Below, piece after piece: positions 1-13,734 of a stretch of 64,000 nucleotides of DNA (the first letter of the stretch is position 1; each line of letters begins with the position of its first letter). A program made the translations under genes and the position numbers. Under the pieces are notes generated by a model. That model made no database searches and was not told where the DNA came from. It saw only the letters and a list, made by a program, of their open reading frames with translations. The DNA lies in assembly GCA_036897445.1 (NCBI GenBank), contig JAYMTL010000078.1:28551-92550 (forward strand), read 5' to 3'. Origin of the DNA: Pelargonium tetragonum. Taxonomy: Eukaryota > Streptophyta > Magnoliopsida > Geraniales > Geraniaceae.

Positions 1-560
1 TGTAACGCAAGAGTTTAGTAGATAACTTTTAGGAGGAAAAAAAAGAAAGAGAGTAACGAGTGTCCATTTCTTATTTTTTTTAAAACCTGGAGGAAATACT
101 ACGAAAATTTTATTTATGTTTTGCTTTCTTAAAAATTGTAAGGCTTAAGGTCTTATAAAAGAGCCAGGTTGCCTATTACGAATCGCTTTTGTACTTCATT
201 TTGTTTTTATAGGATTTGAAAAACCTTGTATATTTCACTAGAACTTAACTAGAGCCTGCTGCTGACTTATAAGGTTACTCTCAGTACTTTACTAAAATCT
301 TTTATTTGCCTTCGAATTAATAAAAGAGGGGGTTATTATTAACAAAGGATCCGTTCAGGTTGAATACTTGTGAAAAATTTAGTCATAGGTACCAAAAGAA
401 AAGGCTATCCATAGTAATAAAGGAAGATTCTTGTGAAAGAGAACTTCCTTGGGCCTTTAAAATTTTTGCGTAAGTAGATAATTTTTCGGTAGACTTATAC
501 ACGCGGCGGGTTGATAAAACAAGGATTTCCATACCCCCATTACTCTTAGTCCAAAGAATT

Positions 561-569
561 AGGATTCCT
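561..569 (+). repeat. Mini-palindrome AGGATTCCT, one of at least 13
   Basis: This 9-mer is an odd palindrome (AGG, triplet ATT, CCT). Same-strand copies start at 561, 10794, 17034, 23151, 27813, 34638, 35132, 50930 and 62185. Reverse-complement copies (AGGAATCCT) start at 16608, 24623, 38576 and 54885. At about 35% GC roughly 0.2 copies per strand are expected. Flanks are A-rich upstream and T-rich downstream, so several copies extend to 4-5 bp stems around a three-base loop. No longer shared consensus was visible around the copies. Confidence 0.7.
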
Positions 570-944
570 CTTATAACGAACCCAGCAAAAGCTTTCTTTA
601 ATAAGAGACCCTACCAAGGGAAACTCCCAAAACAAAATATTACAAAAAAGAGAATCCTTATTTACTTTTTTTATTATATGTATTTCTTATTGTAATTTGG
701 TTAAAAACCCCTCAAAGAGCCCTGTATTGAGTAGTTAGTACTTTTGGAGAATGAGTCTAAGCCCCTCATAAGGTAAGTTAAGGCTCTTAATTTCCTGCAG
801 TATACTTTACCCTACAATACCCACTTTGTCAAATTTTAATGCCTGGCAGCACTTTTTGCACTTAAAAAGTTGTATCCACTTTGTTTTACTTCCAAGACTA
901 AAAGAGACTAATATAGAGAAATCAGGGGATGCCATTAACACAAT

Positions 945-952
945 AGGAGTCC
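945..952 (+). repeat. Mini-palindrome AGGAGTCC, one of at least 8
   Basis: The word AGGAGTCC starts at 945, 2821, 8911, 32393, 51367, 58089, 62073 and 63400 on the plus strand. Composition predicts about 0.4. It belongs to the same GG-NNN-CC class as AGGATTCCT, with a different central triplet. It could be mistaken for a Shine-Dalgarno site, but no copy precedes a credible open frame. Confidence 0.65.
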
Positions 953-3418
953 CTTGCTAGAGTTTCCCCCGGCCTTAAAATTCTTTTACATTGTTTTAGT
1001 TTTTGGTAGAAGCTCTTAATTCACAAGTGGTATACGGCGTACCCATTGGAAACCTTTGTTTTTGTTGAGTCTCAAAATGGCGTATAAAAAGAACCATGGC
1101 CTGCTTTCACCTGGAATATTTTACAAAAGTAACTTACTTATAAAGTAAAAAGTAGTGAAAGACTCTTGGACAGTCGGAATTAGTAGAACAAGCTCATAAA
1201 TTTTAGTTACTGCGTCAATTAAGAGGCATATTCCCTTGGGTTACATCCTCTAAATTAGTATAATCTTTTACTTATATTAGTTATTTCTCTGGCTTTTTAC
1301 TTTTAGTGAGTCATTTTATAACTTGATTAAGTAAGAGCTAAAGTAAAGTATAGAATCGCAAGAATCAGAGACTCTTATGTCACTTTGTCAGAGAAACCCC
1401 TTAGATCTTGATGCCCTGGGTTATTTACATAGAAAATCTTCTTCATGTGCAGCTTTAGCAGAATTTCGACTTATAGCACCCCTAAAAAAAGAGGTATTAA
1501 CAAAACGGAGCTCTTGCTAGAAAAAAAGGGTAACCCGTAAAAAAAAGTAGGTGTAGTTTTCAGAGAGAGAATAAGCTTCTTTAGAAATACGAATTCATAA
1601 TTGGAACTTGTTTATCAGCTAGACCTAGAGACGTATTCTTACACATTGAACGTAGGTTATAATATATCTTATAAGATCAAAAGCCTCCTTTTCTAGGAAA
1701 CCCTGTCAAAGTACTTTTTGTATGTCGCAAAAAAGTAAGCGAGATTACTTATACGGAACGGAAAAGACTCATTTCAGTCTTTAATTAATGGGTTTTTTTG
1801 TAAAACACCTGCCTTGAAAGAACACAGTTGCGAAATTCTTACTTTGTATAAGCGGAGTTTAGTAGTCTTTTTATTATGATAAAAAAGTGTAGGCTATATC
1901 CGTTACAGATTAGTATACCCTTTAAGAGAAAACTTACAAGCCGGTTAGAGAAAAAGTCCTAGTCGTAATGTAAAATAGAATAGTACCGTAGCGAGATATT
2001 TATAGCTAGTTCTCAAGTTTCTTTCTCTTGTTTTCATTTTAATGTATACAAATTTATAAGCATGGCAAGACCTTGTAGCTCGTGAGGATAGCTTTTCTTT
2101 AAATTTCCTCGCCGGTAGTAATTTAGAGAGCTAAAGTTTAGTCTTTTGAAACTCATTTTAGTGTATTTATTTGTGTAAAAAGAAGTCTAAGGTAAAGCCA
2201 AGGTTGTTTTTCTTGAAATCCAGGGGTCCTTTTCAGGTGGGCCTCTTTAGTGGTAAGTTTTGAGGTATGTAATAAATAGAAAAGGCCCGTCTCTTACTAG
2301 AGTCCCAAAAAGTAAAGAATAGTCAGTAGTCAAATAGAAATTAGAGTTATACTCTTATAAAAACCAAAGTAGTTACTCAGTATATACAAGAACTCTAATT
2401 TTTCAAAAGCGGAGCTCTAAGGGTTTTTTGAAATAACGAAAGAGTCTTTCATTTTTATGTCTCAAGCATTACCTAGTTAGCAAGTAAGGGGAGGAATCAA
2501 GTCCTATATTAAGTATAAGAGAGCTCATCAAACTTATGGGAATATGGATAAAGTCTAAATTTTTAGTTATATATCCTAAATTTCACTTTTCAGTAAAGCA
2601 TTCTTAGCTCAAGTTCTTTTTTTTTGTAAAGGCTATTCTATACTTCTTTTTTCTGACCTATAGTCAAAGTAAAAAGAAAAATCTAACTATTCTTTCAAAT
2701 AAAGTAAAGAAATAGTTAACATTCTACTATTAGGTGTGGGTCTAACTGGGTTGCCCTTTCCTATTAGACAATTGAAATTTGTTAAATAAAAAAAGGGCCC
2801 ACGGAGTTATAATATTCATAAGGAGTCCGACCTAAGTTCAAAAAGTTTGTAGAAATTCCTTATTTTGTAGGCAATAGGTTACGAAGTAATTAAAGAAATT
2901 CCATTCTACCTCAAGCTTTTTATTGCTAAAATTCCCTTTGTATTTGTATTGGCGTACAGGAGCCCCCGTATCCTTTTTTTAGGTAGTATGCATGATTTTA
3001 CACAATTTCCTGTACACTTGTTTATAAAATAAAAAAAATGATAGTTATAGAGCTAGGATAACAATAAGAAAATGCTCCTTATAGCCGAATAGCCGAAGTT
3101 AGCCAAGGCAAATCACTTAGACTTTGATACTGCTCGTTATAAATAAAAGGGGCTTTCAGAATTAGTAAAATTTTTTAGGTGTTTATAAGATCCGGTATAG
3201 GAATGTGCAACCCCTAGTAAAGTTCCCGAAAACAGCAGTCCTTTGTAGTGATTCGGTTACTTTGAAATTGTTAGTTTTATAGTAATAGGGAGTTCCCTCT
3301 AAATTCTAGGCAATTTTTGTAAAGTTAAAGTAATCTTACTCCGCCGTAGAAGCTCAAAACCTAAATTCTTTAACAAATTTTATGGAGACGTCAGTATTAA
3401 CAAGACCCTTGTTTATTA

Positions 3419-3431
3419 GGGGCGGCGCCCC
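3419..3431. repeat. All-GC palindrome GGGGCGGCGCCCC
   Basis: Thirteen consecutive G/C bases form a perfect palindrome: arms GGGGCG and CGCCCC around a single G. This is rare in DNA of about 35% GC. A 9-bp core, GGCGGCGCC, recurs as its reverse complement near 48.55 kb. It may be a short GC-cluster repeat of the kind seen in fungal and algal organelle DNA. That link is inference. Confidence 0.45.
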
Positions 3432-4918
3432 AAGTGCTATATATTCAGAATTATACCAACCTAACTAAACTTTCTTTCCTTGGACTGGGCCGAGAGATGC
3501 AAATAAAAAAGTCCCTGAAGAGTCTATAAAGAGTTTTTTAAAAGCTTCAAGGTGAGAAATCTCTTTCAATCTTCAATCAATATGTTTAACCTTACAAAGG
3601 ACAAAATTAACGAGAATTGCTTGCCCTTACAGTGGCAGCGCGGTAACCCCCTTTTTAAGTGTACATCTATTAATCACATCATACCTAATAAAAATTCAGC
3701 TTTGACTAAAAATTGATTCTAGAATTTCAATTTTGTCAGCAATTTGCTACTTGTACACGGATCCCAAATTGATCTAATCAATAACAAAGTATCTAATAAA
3801 CCCTACCGACTCTTAGTTAAGTGAAGAAGCTTCGCTTGCATAATGCATAAATTCACAAATTAAAGCCTTAGTTTTGGTACTAAAATTTAAACAAGGGGGC
3901 TTGCTAAATCCAGTCGAGCGGGTTTTCTAAAAAGCCTCTTTACTCTTTACCTAATTTGAAATAAATCTAAAGTTATCTTAGCAATTAATTCCTTATTCGT
4001 TTCACATAAATCTGAATCTGACTTTTGCCATATAATTAGCCCTTCCTTATTTTTATAAATAATATTATCAACCTTTTACTCGTAAGCATGCTTGCTTTAT
4101 ACTTTTTTAGGTTCCCAGCAACCCTGGAGTATTTATATCTAGGTTTCATTTTATATATATAGTACAAACACTCTACTAATGACATATTTTCCGATATATA
4201 CTCTGTAATAGAAACCTCGAAGGATTCTCCTTAAATACAAATTCTTTTCCTTTCCGTGACAAAAGAGCTCCTTTAGGTAGGAAAGCTTACGTCCTTTATT
4301 TTCAAGTAAATCCCTTGTTTTCAGTTTATTTCTGTCGCCGGACTTTTCTATTACAAAAAGAGCGAGGCTGTTACAAGCAAAAGCAAGAATACCTCAGAAA
4401 ATCTATCTCAAAACTAAATGACATTTTTTAACCACCAAGGATCTTGACATGCACCTGGTATATGATTCTCTGGGAATCTGACAAAGGATATACCTATACC
4501 CTGCTCTAGAAATAAAAGTCAAAATCTAACTTCAGTGCAAAACCACAAGACTTTAGTAAGGGCTGCTGCTGCTTTAGTACCCTTTTTTTGTTAGACTTAT
4601 ACTTGTCAGGAGGATTTTGACAAAAGTAATTTATAGCACACCAAACAAAAGGAGCTTAAATATGTTAAGACCTTATAATGTCAGCACAAAGCCCACCCGG
4701 GCCCCCTGTTATTTGATATTTTTGAGGTTGAGGAAAGATTATATTGTTATACTGTCAAGGGTCCCCTTATTCCAGCGGGCAGCCAAGGTATTACAATTAC
4801 TATAATTATATCCTCTTTACTTTCTGTATCTGATTTATACTAAAGTAGTGGTAGTTAATTAGTTCCTGAGTTATCCTATTACATATCAGAAATTAACTAG
4901 ATTTTTCGAGGGTACTAG

Positions 4919-4931
4919 CCCCTTAAAGGGG
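4919..4931. repeat. Palindrome CCCCTTAAAGGGG
   Basis: Six-base arms CCCCTT and AAGGGG flank one A. It is CC-first rather than GG-first, so it does not belong to the dominant mini-palindrome class. A similar sequence, CCCCTAAGGGG, lies at 41601-41611. Confidence 0.35.
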
Positions 4932-6847
4932 TATACAAGAAGCTCCAGGAAGCATTAAAGAAAATTTTTATGATCTTATATTGAAGCCCTTAGAACCTAT
5001 TGACTTCAGAGATCAGAGATAGGAAGCTTCTCTAAAAATTATCAGATAAAGATTAAGTTTTTTAAGCATGCCGCCCAAGATAAAATATCTTATCCATTCC
5101 TTTATAGGGGCCGTGGGCTTTCCCTTTAGCTTCCCTTTGAAAGCGGGCACAGTAGCTGGCTCCCGTCTATATTTATATTCTTTAGTTACAAGAGGAAAAA
5201 GTCTATCCTCACTAGGTGAGTCTGTAAAAAGCGTACTATAATTATCCCAAGGAAGATACCTTAGGACCCCCCGACATCCTAAAATTAACAAGACCTTTAA
5301 TCCTGGCATACACCAGGAATTTGTCTAATACTTTTCGTTATTTATAAAGAAATTCCAGAATCCTTCTATTAAAGTTATAGACTCAGTAGGAAAAAGCGCA
5401 GCTTGTAGCTTCAAAACTCTAAGACTTAACTATACATATTTGCGGGTAACTAAAATAGAAAGGCTAATTTGAGTACTGATTCATGATAAGAAGTTCCTTT
5501 AACTAACCGAAAGCAGAGGAACAACAGACTAAAAAGAGTACCCGAGTAATTTTTATTACACCCTTTAGCCTTAGTTTCATAGAACTTCCCAGACAGTAAA
5601 GTACTTGAAAATCTTTGGGAACAAGAGTAAAAAGTCAAACCCCTCTTTATTATGTCATATTTAACTTAGGCCTGGGACTAGAAAAACTCCTGATAAAAGA
5701 ATTCCACCCTGTCCTGTACCTGTATAAGAGTCTCCCCTAATCCGAAAAGGAAACCCAATTAAACCAAATTCTATTGGGCCAAAACCTTAAAAAAGGAACT
5801 ATAGCTACATGCTTTTAGATTAGAGATAGAGATAGGCCTCAAGACTTTAAAGCAAGGCGTATACCTAAGTTCAAAAAACCTTAGCCAGGGTTGGAAGTAA
5901 CAAGGGGCTCTTTAATATAAACCCCGGGGGATACTTAACTCGGAGGCCCTTTTATTTAGTAAAATACTCTTTCTTTAAAAGGCACAAATTCGTTTACTTG
6001 AATTTAGGGGCTTTTATTGTACATATTTTTCCCACTAGGGCTAGACCTCTGCGAACCTGCAAGGGACTTTTTGTACCACCCTCGTTTACTAAAGTAACTA
6101 GTACCCAACACTTCTTTTTAAACCTCTGAAATGCCATAAAATTTTCTAGTTTACAAGTTCTATATCAAAGGCCTGCACACAAACTCTTTCTTAAATTAAA
6201 CAATGCGAAGTGCCCCACAAAGCGCAGACCTGGGGGGAGCTTCCCGGGCATGCTAAAAAACCTGAAAAAAACTCTAGTAAGTGCTATTGTAGCCCCTTTC
6301 TTTTTATTGCTAAAGCTTCAGAGATTAAGAGCTTGCAATCTAATTTCCAATTTCGTATATTTGTTCTAATTAATAAAGAATCTAAAGAAAAAGTCTCTCT
6401 AAAAGCGGTCAATTTGGAAGAGTTTGTATAAGACAATCCTAATTTATAAATAAAAATTCCAGTAAGGGTACTCCTAACATTAAACAACATTAAGAAAAGA
6501 GCCCGGATTGCTCTATATATAATAGACTGAGCTTCCCTATAAAGGAAGTGGAGCAAGAGCTACTAAAAAAATGTTAGGGAATAAGGGTTTTGCCTTGATA
6601 AGGCGGATTCAATCAGTTTCTACCAATATCGCAGAAATTCCATACGAGCCCACCTTATAGACAAAAATTTTTCTTATCGACTTCTTTCTTACTCTCTATC
6701 TGCACACCCTAGAGCGAGGCTCTTACTTTGTATTTGTATCTTCTTAACAGCTATACTTAGCTTGATAGGGCCTGGACTCTTCTGTATCACCGTAATACGT
6801 TAGGGTTCCCTGCAATTACTGTACTGCCAGGAGTTGTAGCCTATTGT

Positions 6848-7030
6848 AGTATATCTATAGTAATGTATTAATTTTATTGTATTACTCTACTTTTATTAGT
6901 CTTATTAGAAAGTAACTTTAACCCCTTTCGATTTAATCTTTCTTTTTCTATTTTCCTAGCCTTTCGAAACTCTTTACTGAGGAATATTCTTTATTCATTT
7001 ACATCTATACAAAGTATCTATCTATAAGGA
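6848..7030 (-). repeat. Purine-skewed segment S1 (minus strand)
   Basis: The plus strand is strongly T/C-rich, so the minus strand is A/G-rich. It lacks the GG-NNN-CC words typical of the surroundings. Read on the minus strand, the frame is broken only by TAA and TAG from about 7250 to about 6600, with no TGA. That length is not significant given how rare TGA is here. By eye it shares runs such as GAAAGGCTAGGAAAATAG with the segment at 57.9 kb. I read it as a decayed fragment of a dispersed, formerly purine-biased repeat. The family is unknown. Confidence 0.35.
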
Positions 7031-10000
7031 AGAACGAGAGCCCTATACTATAAGAATACAAACTAAACAAAAAACTTCTTAAGAGTGTACCAGCTACAAG
7101 AGCCCCGAAGGATTCCGAGTAAGACTAAAGTACAAACTTGTAATATTTGCTTAACAAATCCGTAAGAATACCTTAATTAAGGGAATATTAAAGGCTTACC
7201 GCCCTTGTTCTGCTGGTTTTTGAAACTCGTTACTTAAAAGGTATAATTATCCTTCAGTCCTAAGTTAAGGTAGCTCTTAATAAGGGAAGGGGTAAGAAAG
7301 TTAAAACAATAGGAATGATTTTTACATACTTTACGTAAAGGGTCTACAGCTATCAAGACCCCTAAGACAGGCATCGCTGAGAAGACTATAACAACTAAGA
7401 CCTTACTCTCATTTTCCTTTTTTGCGGGAATTTCATTTTTAATTCTTTTTTTTTCTCCTTGATGTAAATAAGCCTAGATATTTGTATTTTCTGGAAAGCC
7501 TCTTATAACTTATCTGTATTAAGATTAAGAATATACCTTCAGGTACTACTTACATTAATTTTAAGAGTTAAACCCTATACAAGTTTACTATTATCTACGT
7601 AGATTAGGAACGCTTAGTTGACTCCATAACATGGGAAAGTCTCCTTACAAAAAGACTAAAGGAATTTCTTGGCTTTTCACAGTTTCCATATGGATTTGAG
7701 GGATACTTGTGGTAATAACTATAAAATTTAAGGCATTTTCAAAAAACGGGGACTCATCCTAGGCAACTTAGGTTCCTTAAATATTAATAAGAGTATTGGA
7801 CTTAGGAACCCCCAGGTTGGTTTGAAGAATTTAAGCATAAAAGTACCTTTTATTTACGGACACAAGTCTCCCCATAAGTTACTCTAACGCTCCCTTCTCT
7901 ATAACTATTAAGAGAAATTTCCGGTTTTTTAACTTGCTGCTATACAGGCTAAGAAATAAAAAGACCTTATAAGTCTATAAATTCTGTTTATCGGAGCTTG
8001 AAATTAGAAATGAAAAGGGTCTCTACCCCTGCTTTTAGTTAGGTTAATAAGATATCTCTACTTTACAATTGTTGCTTTCTTGAAATAGAGCAGACCCACT
8101 AAGGGGATCCTTGTCTGTTTAATAGGGTTTTGTACTTTGTGGAGGGGAGGGTGCCCTTTTCATTTAATGCGGATTCAAAAATGCTTATAGGTTCGTAGAA
8201 TTACCTGTAAAAAAGTAACTTAGATTCCTTGTGAAAAAGGGGGCTAACTGTATTTGTAATGAAGATGAACGAAAGGAGCTCCTTTTCTTATTGGGTATCC
8301 CAGTTTAGTAATTTGTGTATATAAGTGCGAAAAGACATTCGCTTTTTTACCCGAGGGGTTATTAGCGTTTGTTGGTTTAAGAGGAACCCTTGTATAAACT
8401 AAAAAGGAAAGCTTTTAAGGGGATATTTTTATACTTATACTAAGAAAATAAAGACTCCTTGCGCACTATTGCTATACCCTCTAGAATCGGCTTTGTTATT
8501 TCCTATATTTACCTACAAAGGACATAGTGGACGTTTAAAATGAAAAAGGGAATATTATACTTAAGAGTAAAGTGAAATGTAGGGTGTCAGATAAACGTAT
8601 GTATACTGGGATAGGTGACTTCTTTAAAATTTTTTATAGTAAGTATTCGTTTTAATCTACTGGATTTCAAGGAATTATTAGACCTAGAGCCAAAAGGGTA
8701 CAATTAAGTAATATTTAAGCTTTTTAGGGTTATAGAAATACTAAGAATTACTCGAATGGGTAGAGCTCTTACCCTGCGCTTACTCCTTTATTTGTTAACT
8801 CTATGAAAATGAAATTCTGGTACCCTCGTGAATAAATAAGCAATCCTAGTAAAAGAAGTATCGCCGACTCGTTTGACAAAGCAGGACCTCCTAATAAGCT
8901 TCATAAGCTAAGGAGTCCTATTTTCTTATTACACCTAATTAAAGAAAGCCCCTAAGTTATAGGCATTTATTATAAAGATCCGGAATTTTTAAAGGTAGTT
9001 TTCTGAAGTATTTAAGTAAACCTGTAGCTCTTAATTACGCTCTATTATAAATTGCGGATTCTTGAGCTTTATCTTGTTTCATTCATATTCATCAAAAAAG
9101 GAAGATTTTAGCTTCTTAACTTAAAAGGGAGAATATAAACGAGTGGTTGATAAAGAATAGGGTAAACCCTAGGAGTAAAGTGCCTTTATCTTCACCGGGG
9201 TCGGGCAAACCTGTACTTTGTGAGGGAATTCTAATTGAAAAGATCTATATCCGGTTATAGGAGCCTCATATAGCCTCGCTTATAAGTGACTTGACAGCGA
9301 GTTGATTTTTTTTGCTTTTTATTATCAAAAAATTTTCTTTTATATTTATATGAAGTAGGGTTTATACAAGAACCCGGTTACGTAACTATATACGCTATAG
9401 ACTTGACTTAGGCAAGTGCCTGCTAAAGAGTCTCGAGTAGCTAACATTTTTTTATCAAAACCCTGGATCTTTTTGTTATGTATGTTTCCCAGTAAATAAA
9501 GCAGGGGCTTGTTTAAATCTTATACTCCTTTGCCCCACAGCGGGCCTTCCGGATACGGCTGAAGAAAGACTTACTTAGGCTTAGGAGAGTCCTGTTTCCT
9601 AACTAATAATGAGTCATTTTCCTTTAAATAAAGGTGTTAGACCGTAAAACTCGGATCTATTAAAAGCTTTTAAAGGGTTTTAGTACTTATTAATTAACTA
9701 AATTAACATTTTCTACTTTCTTTATTCGTCAATATTTTAAGAGGGGTACTTACTTGAAAGGGATAGCTACTCATTTAAAAATTTGTTGTCTAAAAAAGGG
9801 CCTTTCTATGAATAAGGAAGGATAAAACTTAATTATTATCGTAAACTAAAGGGCCTGTTACGTTGTGAACTTAGCCAACAGAAACAAATGAACGTCAAAA
9901 TCTATACCTCAACAAAGTTGCCATTAACATTCGGGATTTCTTGATTAAAGCCTTTTACTTAAGTTTTATAGCTATTGTAGAGGAGCCGGGTTACCCTAAG

Positions 10001-13000
10001 GAGTTCAATACCCCAAAATATCTTACTATACCCATAGGATTCCTGTTTAATCTCAACCTTCTATCTATGGAGTCTTTTTAAGTCTATAGCTCTTCGTGGT
10101 AAAGTATTCAGAATGTAAAATGTTATCGGTTCAGAAGTTAAGCAAAAGTATAGGGATGCTTAAAACCTAAGAGTCAGAGCCATCTGGGGAACCCCTCATT
10201 ATTACATATTATATGTTACTTTATTTTTTAATATAAAAAAGTAAAAAAGCACTCCTGTGTAGTATTTAGTTTTGAGTATTCTAAAGAAAATTTGTTTCAT
10301 AAAAGAGAACTAGAAAAGGATACTGGGTCCTTTGCTTTTTATAAGTTATCTGCTTTACTTTCATTTTATAAAGGTAATAAAATTTATAGGGACTGCTGTG
10401 TTTCGGACAAAAGAAGTTTTGTAAAGTACGGACAATTCTATAAAGTAGTCGGGCACCCTTGTAAAAACATTAAAATCCAAAGGTATTTTAGTGAATAACT
10501 TAACTTAAAAAGTTTACCTACGGCATATCCTGGGACTAGCCTGCCATTATTCTCTATCTACTCTATCTAATGGGGCCCCTTTTCGGGCAGGATCATACAA
10601 GGCACCCCCTATATCTATATAAATAAGAAAGGAATGAAAAATCAAGGTAAATACTGCTGAAGAATATACGAGATAAACATAACGGGTAATTTTGGCGGAA
10701 CCCCTTTTTATAACCGCCGGAGTTGTCAAGTCACGGAGTACTCTAAGTATAATATAAATAGTGATGCTTTTTCTAGGGAACTGATCACAAAAAAGGATTC
10801 CTCAGTTTCATATTATCCTTATTCAACGCTTTAGATAGAGTTTCCTGGTGTGGCTTTCCCTTTACAAAAAATTTTCCCATACTAAACTCCAATTAATTCA
10901 GAGAAATTCCAAGTTTTACATTATGAACAAGGATCTAGTTTTATTTGTAATACTAAAAAAGCAGGAAATCAGTCCAATTATACATATTTTTCCTTTCAAG
11001 AAAGACTTTTTTAAGGGTTCGGTTTTCACTGAAGCTATAGAATCGCAACGAATAGGGTTACTTAATAATGGAGATAGGCGCGGCTGAGGTGAGGAATAGC
11101 AAGGATTGGCTTTTTATGCTCGACGTAACGAAATTTTAGGAATTCCTTTTTGAAGGATTTTATTATGGCATTCCCTGTTATATAGGTAGGGTTTCCTTTT
11201 AACAAACGTTAAAGGAAAAGGTAGCGTTGTAAATTTCTTTGTCACTTAAGAGTATCTTACTCGCAAAAGTATTCACTAAAAACTACTCTAACTATTTTAG
11301 CACTAAAGCAGGCACATAAAGTGTTTTTTATTAATTCATGTCTTGATTAATTTGACCTAACTTTAAAGAACTCTGGTCTCTTATTCGCTTAAGCTGTAAA
11401 AAGTAAGGAAATTTAGTTCCAGGAAAGCTATTCATAATGCATCCTACAGGAATTGGAGAGACACCAGGGGGTAAGGGATTTCTTTCTCAAAGGACTTCCT
11501 TTTATAAAATACATAGCTAACGACCGGGTATCCAAAAAAAGTATTAACCAGATTTCAATTCTGGATTCTTGACCAAGAGCTCCTGTTACCCGGATTTAAA
11601 AAAGTATAGCTTGCCTAGACCCTAAAAGTTTATAAGTTATGGATATAATAAAAGATTTAGTATAGGGTTTCAAAAAAGGTAATAATTTAAGAAACAGGAA
11701 AACCTTTTTTTAGCAGAGAGTACTCTTTATTTTTAGGTGACGCTTGCTAATAGCTGGAGGTTTTTATGAGGTGCAAATTTCGGATCATCAAGATTTTCTT
11801 TCTATGAGAAAGATTTTACTATGCTAAGGCTAAGCTAAAGCGTGTAAAAGTTCTATTACAGGTAATGGTGGTAAGAGAGAAAAGGAGCCCTTGAAGTTTA
11901 CTTTTTGTCTCAATAGCCACAACTTAGTTGAGACGCCGCAAGCAATCCTGGAGTACTTAATCTAGAAATTAGAGTAGCTTAGAATCCTCAAAAGAAAATC
12001 CGGAGGTGGTTAGGTTTTAGGTTCTGTTTACTGCTACGAAATTTAGAATAGAATGAGTTTGATACGGAAAAGCCTTGTTAAAGTAATTTATGTGTAATAA
12101 AAGGGGTACTTGGAGGGTTTAAATGTTGTTTATTTGCCTATTAATTTAATATAATATCACGAGAGAACCTTCTATTTAAGGTCTACCTAATTTTAGCCCC
12201 TTTTATGGAATATGAAAACAACTGGAAATCCTTAACATTTTACGGCTGCACGAAATCCATTTTTTAGATACAAAAGCTTTTAAAATAAGGCGGGGAACTT
12301 TTACTTTGTTTGTTAAAATTATTTCCCTATAAAAAAAAGCTCTTTAGGCTCTTGAAAACAAATAAAATAAGTATAAAATAACTAAAGTAAAGTTCTGGAT
12401 AAGAGAGCTTTTTTACCTTCTATAAATTAAGCGCTCCGTCCCTTTCGAAAAGATTTTTGGGGAAATTAAGAGTCTCCTTTTTAGAGCGGATGGCTTAAAT
12501 TAATAGAGGAACTAAAACATTCAAAATTTATAGGAAGTCCGCCTCTTACTTATAAAGGGATGAAGCCCTGCAGCAGCAAAAACTTAAAACCAGAAATGCA
12601 TTTAATTCCGTACACTATAGACTATTTATAGTTTTAATGATGGGGTACTTGATAAGGGATACTTCTTTACTAAGTTTGTATTGTTAATCCTATAATTTAA
12701 ATTATGCTTTTTGGATCCTTATTTAGTCTTGTAGTTATAATTTGGCTTTCTTATTTGAAAACTATGAGCTGTTAGTTTAGTAAAGACCCTTTGAAGAAGT
12801 TTAACGTGAGAGAGTAAGATAATAGTAAAAAAATCTTACGAGCTCCTACAAATCGCTTTGAAAAACTCTTTTTATAATCTTTTTGCGGGTTTATTTACCC
12901 TTTTACTATAAAATACTCCGTTTATTTGATTTGAAAAGTGTATACGTTTTCAGGTATGCGTATCCCTTGTAATTTGTAAGGAGCGATCCGTTTTTATAAA

Positions 13001-13310
13001 GAGAAATGTATGAAGTTGAAGGAATTTCCTAGATTTCAAATTTTTATATATTAGATCTTATATAGTCGTTAAAGGCGTAAACCATCTAAAAAGAAAATCA
13101 TTCGATTGGTTCGTAAGACACTACTTTTCCTTTTAAAGAGCTTAATTTTAGAGTAGACCGCCAGGCTCTTAAAACCACTTATTATTGTTCTCGGAATTTC
13201 GTGTAAAACCCACAGGAAAATTTAAATATAGTAACTAAAAAAAGATCCGTACTAGGTATATACTAAAATATTGGAAGCTATCGTTAGTGAACTAAACTAA
13301 AGGAACTTTA
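7031..13310. other. Background without genes, 7.0-13.3 kb
   Basis: No gene is supported. Open frames at 10292-10498, 10547-10729 and 10848-11087 are short, have AT-rich chance composition (Phe, Lys, Ile, Ser) and no family signature. In 10141-11200 I counted seven GG-NNN-CC loci where about one is expected. A self-complementary 14-mer, AAAGGAGCTCCTTT, lies at 8272-8285. The hairpin at 11192-11218 is listed separately. Confidence 0.6.
11192..11218. repeat. Hairpin with 11-bp bulged stem, AAAC loop
   Basis: The left arm TTTCCTTTTAAC (11192-11203) pairs with GTTAAAGGAAA (11208-11218), with one unpaired T, around the loop AAAC. The core AACAAACGTT is repeated in the smaller hairpin at 13941-13958, which has the same loop. 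There is no downstream T-run and no gene upstream to suggest a terminator. Confidence 0.4.
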
Positions 13311-13311
13311 T

Positions 13312-13334
13312 CTATTATCTAGGATAGATAATAG
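13312..13334. repeat. Hairpin with 9-bp stem
   Basis: Arms CTATTATCT (13312-13320) and AGATAATAG (13326-13334) flank a five-base loop. A few such stems are expected by chance in 64 kb, so alone it means little. It is noted because a much stronger hairpin lies 400 bp away. Confidence 0.3.
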
Positions 13335-13734
13335 CCTTAACTAATTTATTCGTTAGAGATGTACTTGTATTTTGCAGCCTTCTCCTCGGTATCTCTACCT
13401 TACTCCTAGTTTTTATTCGTCTTAGAAGATATTTAATCTTACTGGAAGTCTTTTTGTTCCCCGTAGCTAGTGTACTTTTTGTATTATAGTATTATTGCAT
13501 TACCCTTTATTAAAGATTTTTTAGATAGTTATGGAATATAGTATATAATGAGTAAAGTATACTACGTACCTTAATAGCACACCGATTACAGCTTTTCTTA
13601 AAGAGAAAAACCCAAAATTTTTGGAACTCTCTAAAATGAGTAGCTCAAAAAACCTAACCTGGCAAAGCACCCCTTATTCTTTGAAATTTTCTTACTCGAA
13701 ACCTGCCCTTTGATTTATTCCTCTTCTATGCTTT

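Larger units (their letters stand above)
1..6847. other. Background without genes, 0-6.8 kb
   Basis: I see no gene. Open frames such as 4617-4805, 5013-5309, 6210-6431 and 6284-6556 are 60-100 codons, lack family resemblance, and the last two overlap on opposite strands. The stretch holds scattered GG-NNN-CC mini-palindromes (for example 561-569, 945-952, 2821-2828), ACTTTGT heptamers and the two GC-rich palindromes listed separately. Confidence 0.6.

Noticed and set aside
6600-7255. Alternative genetic code (TAA/TAG as Gln) giving a frame of about 215 codons
   Set aside because: TGA is so rare here that many TGA-free frames of this length are expected by chance, and several frames of the same segment look equally open. 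CpA to TpA decay explains Gln-to-stop changes more simply.
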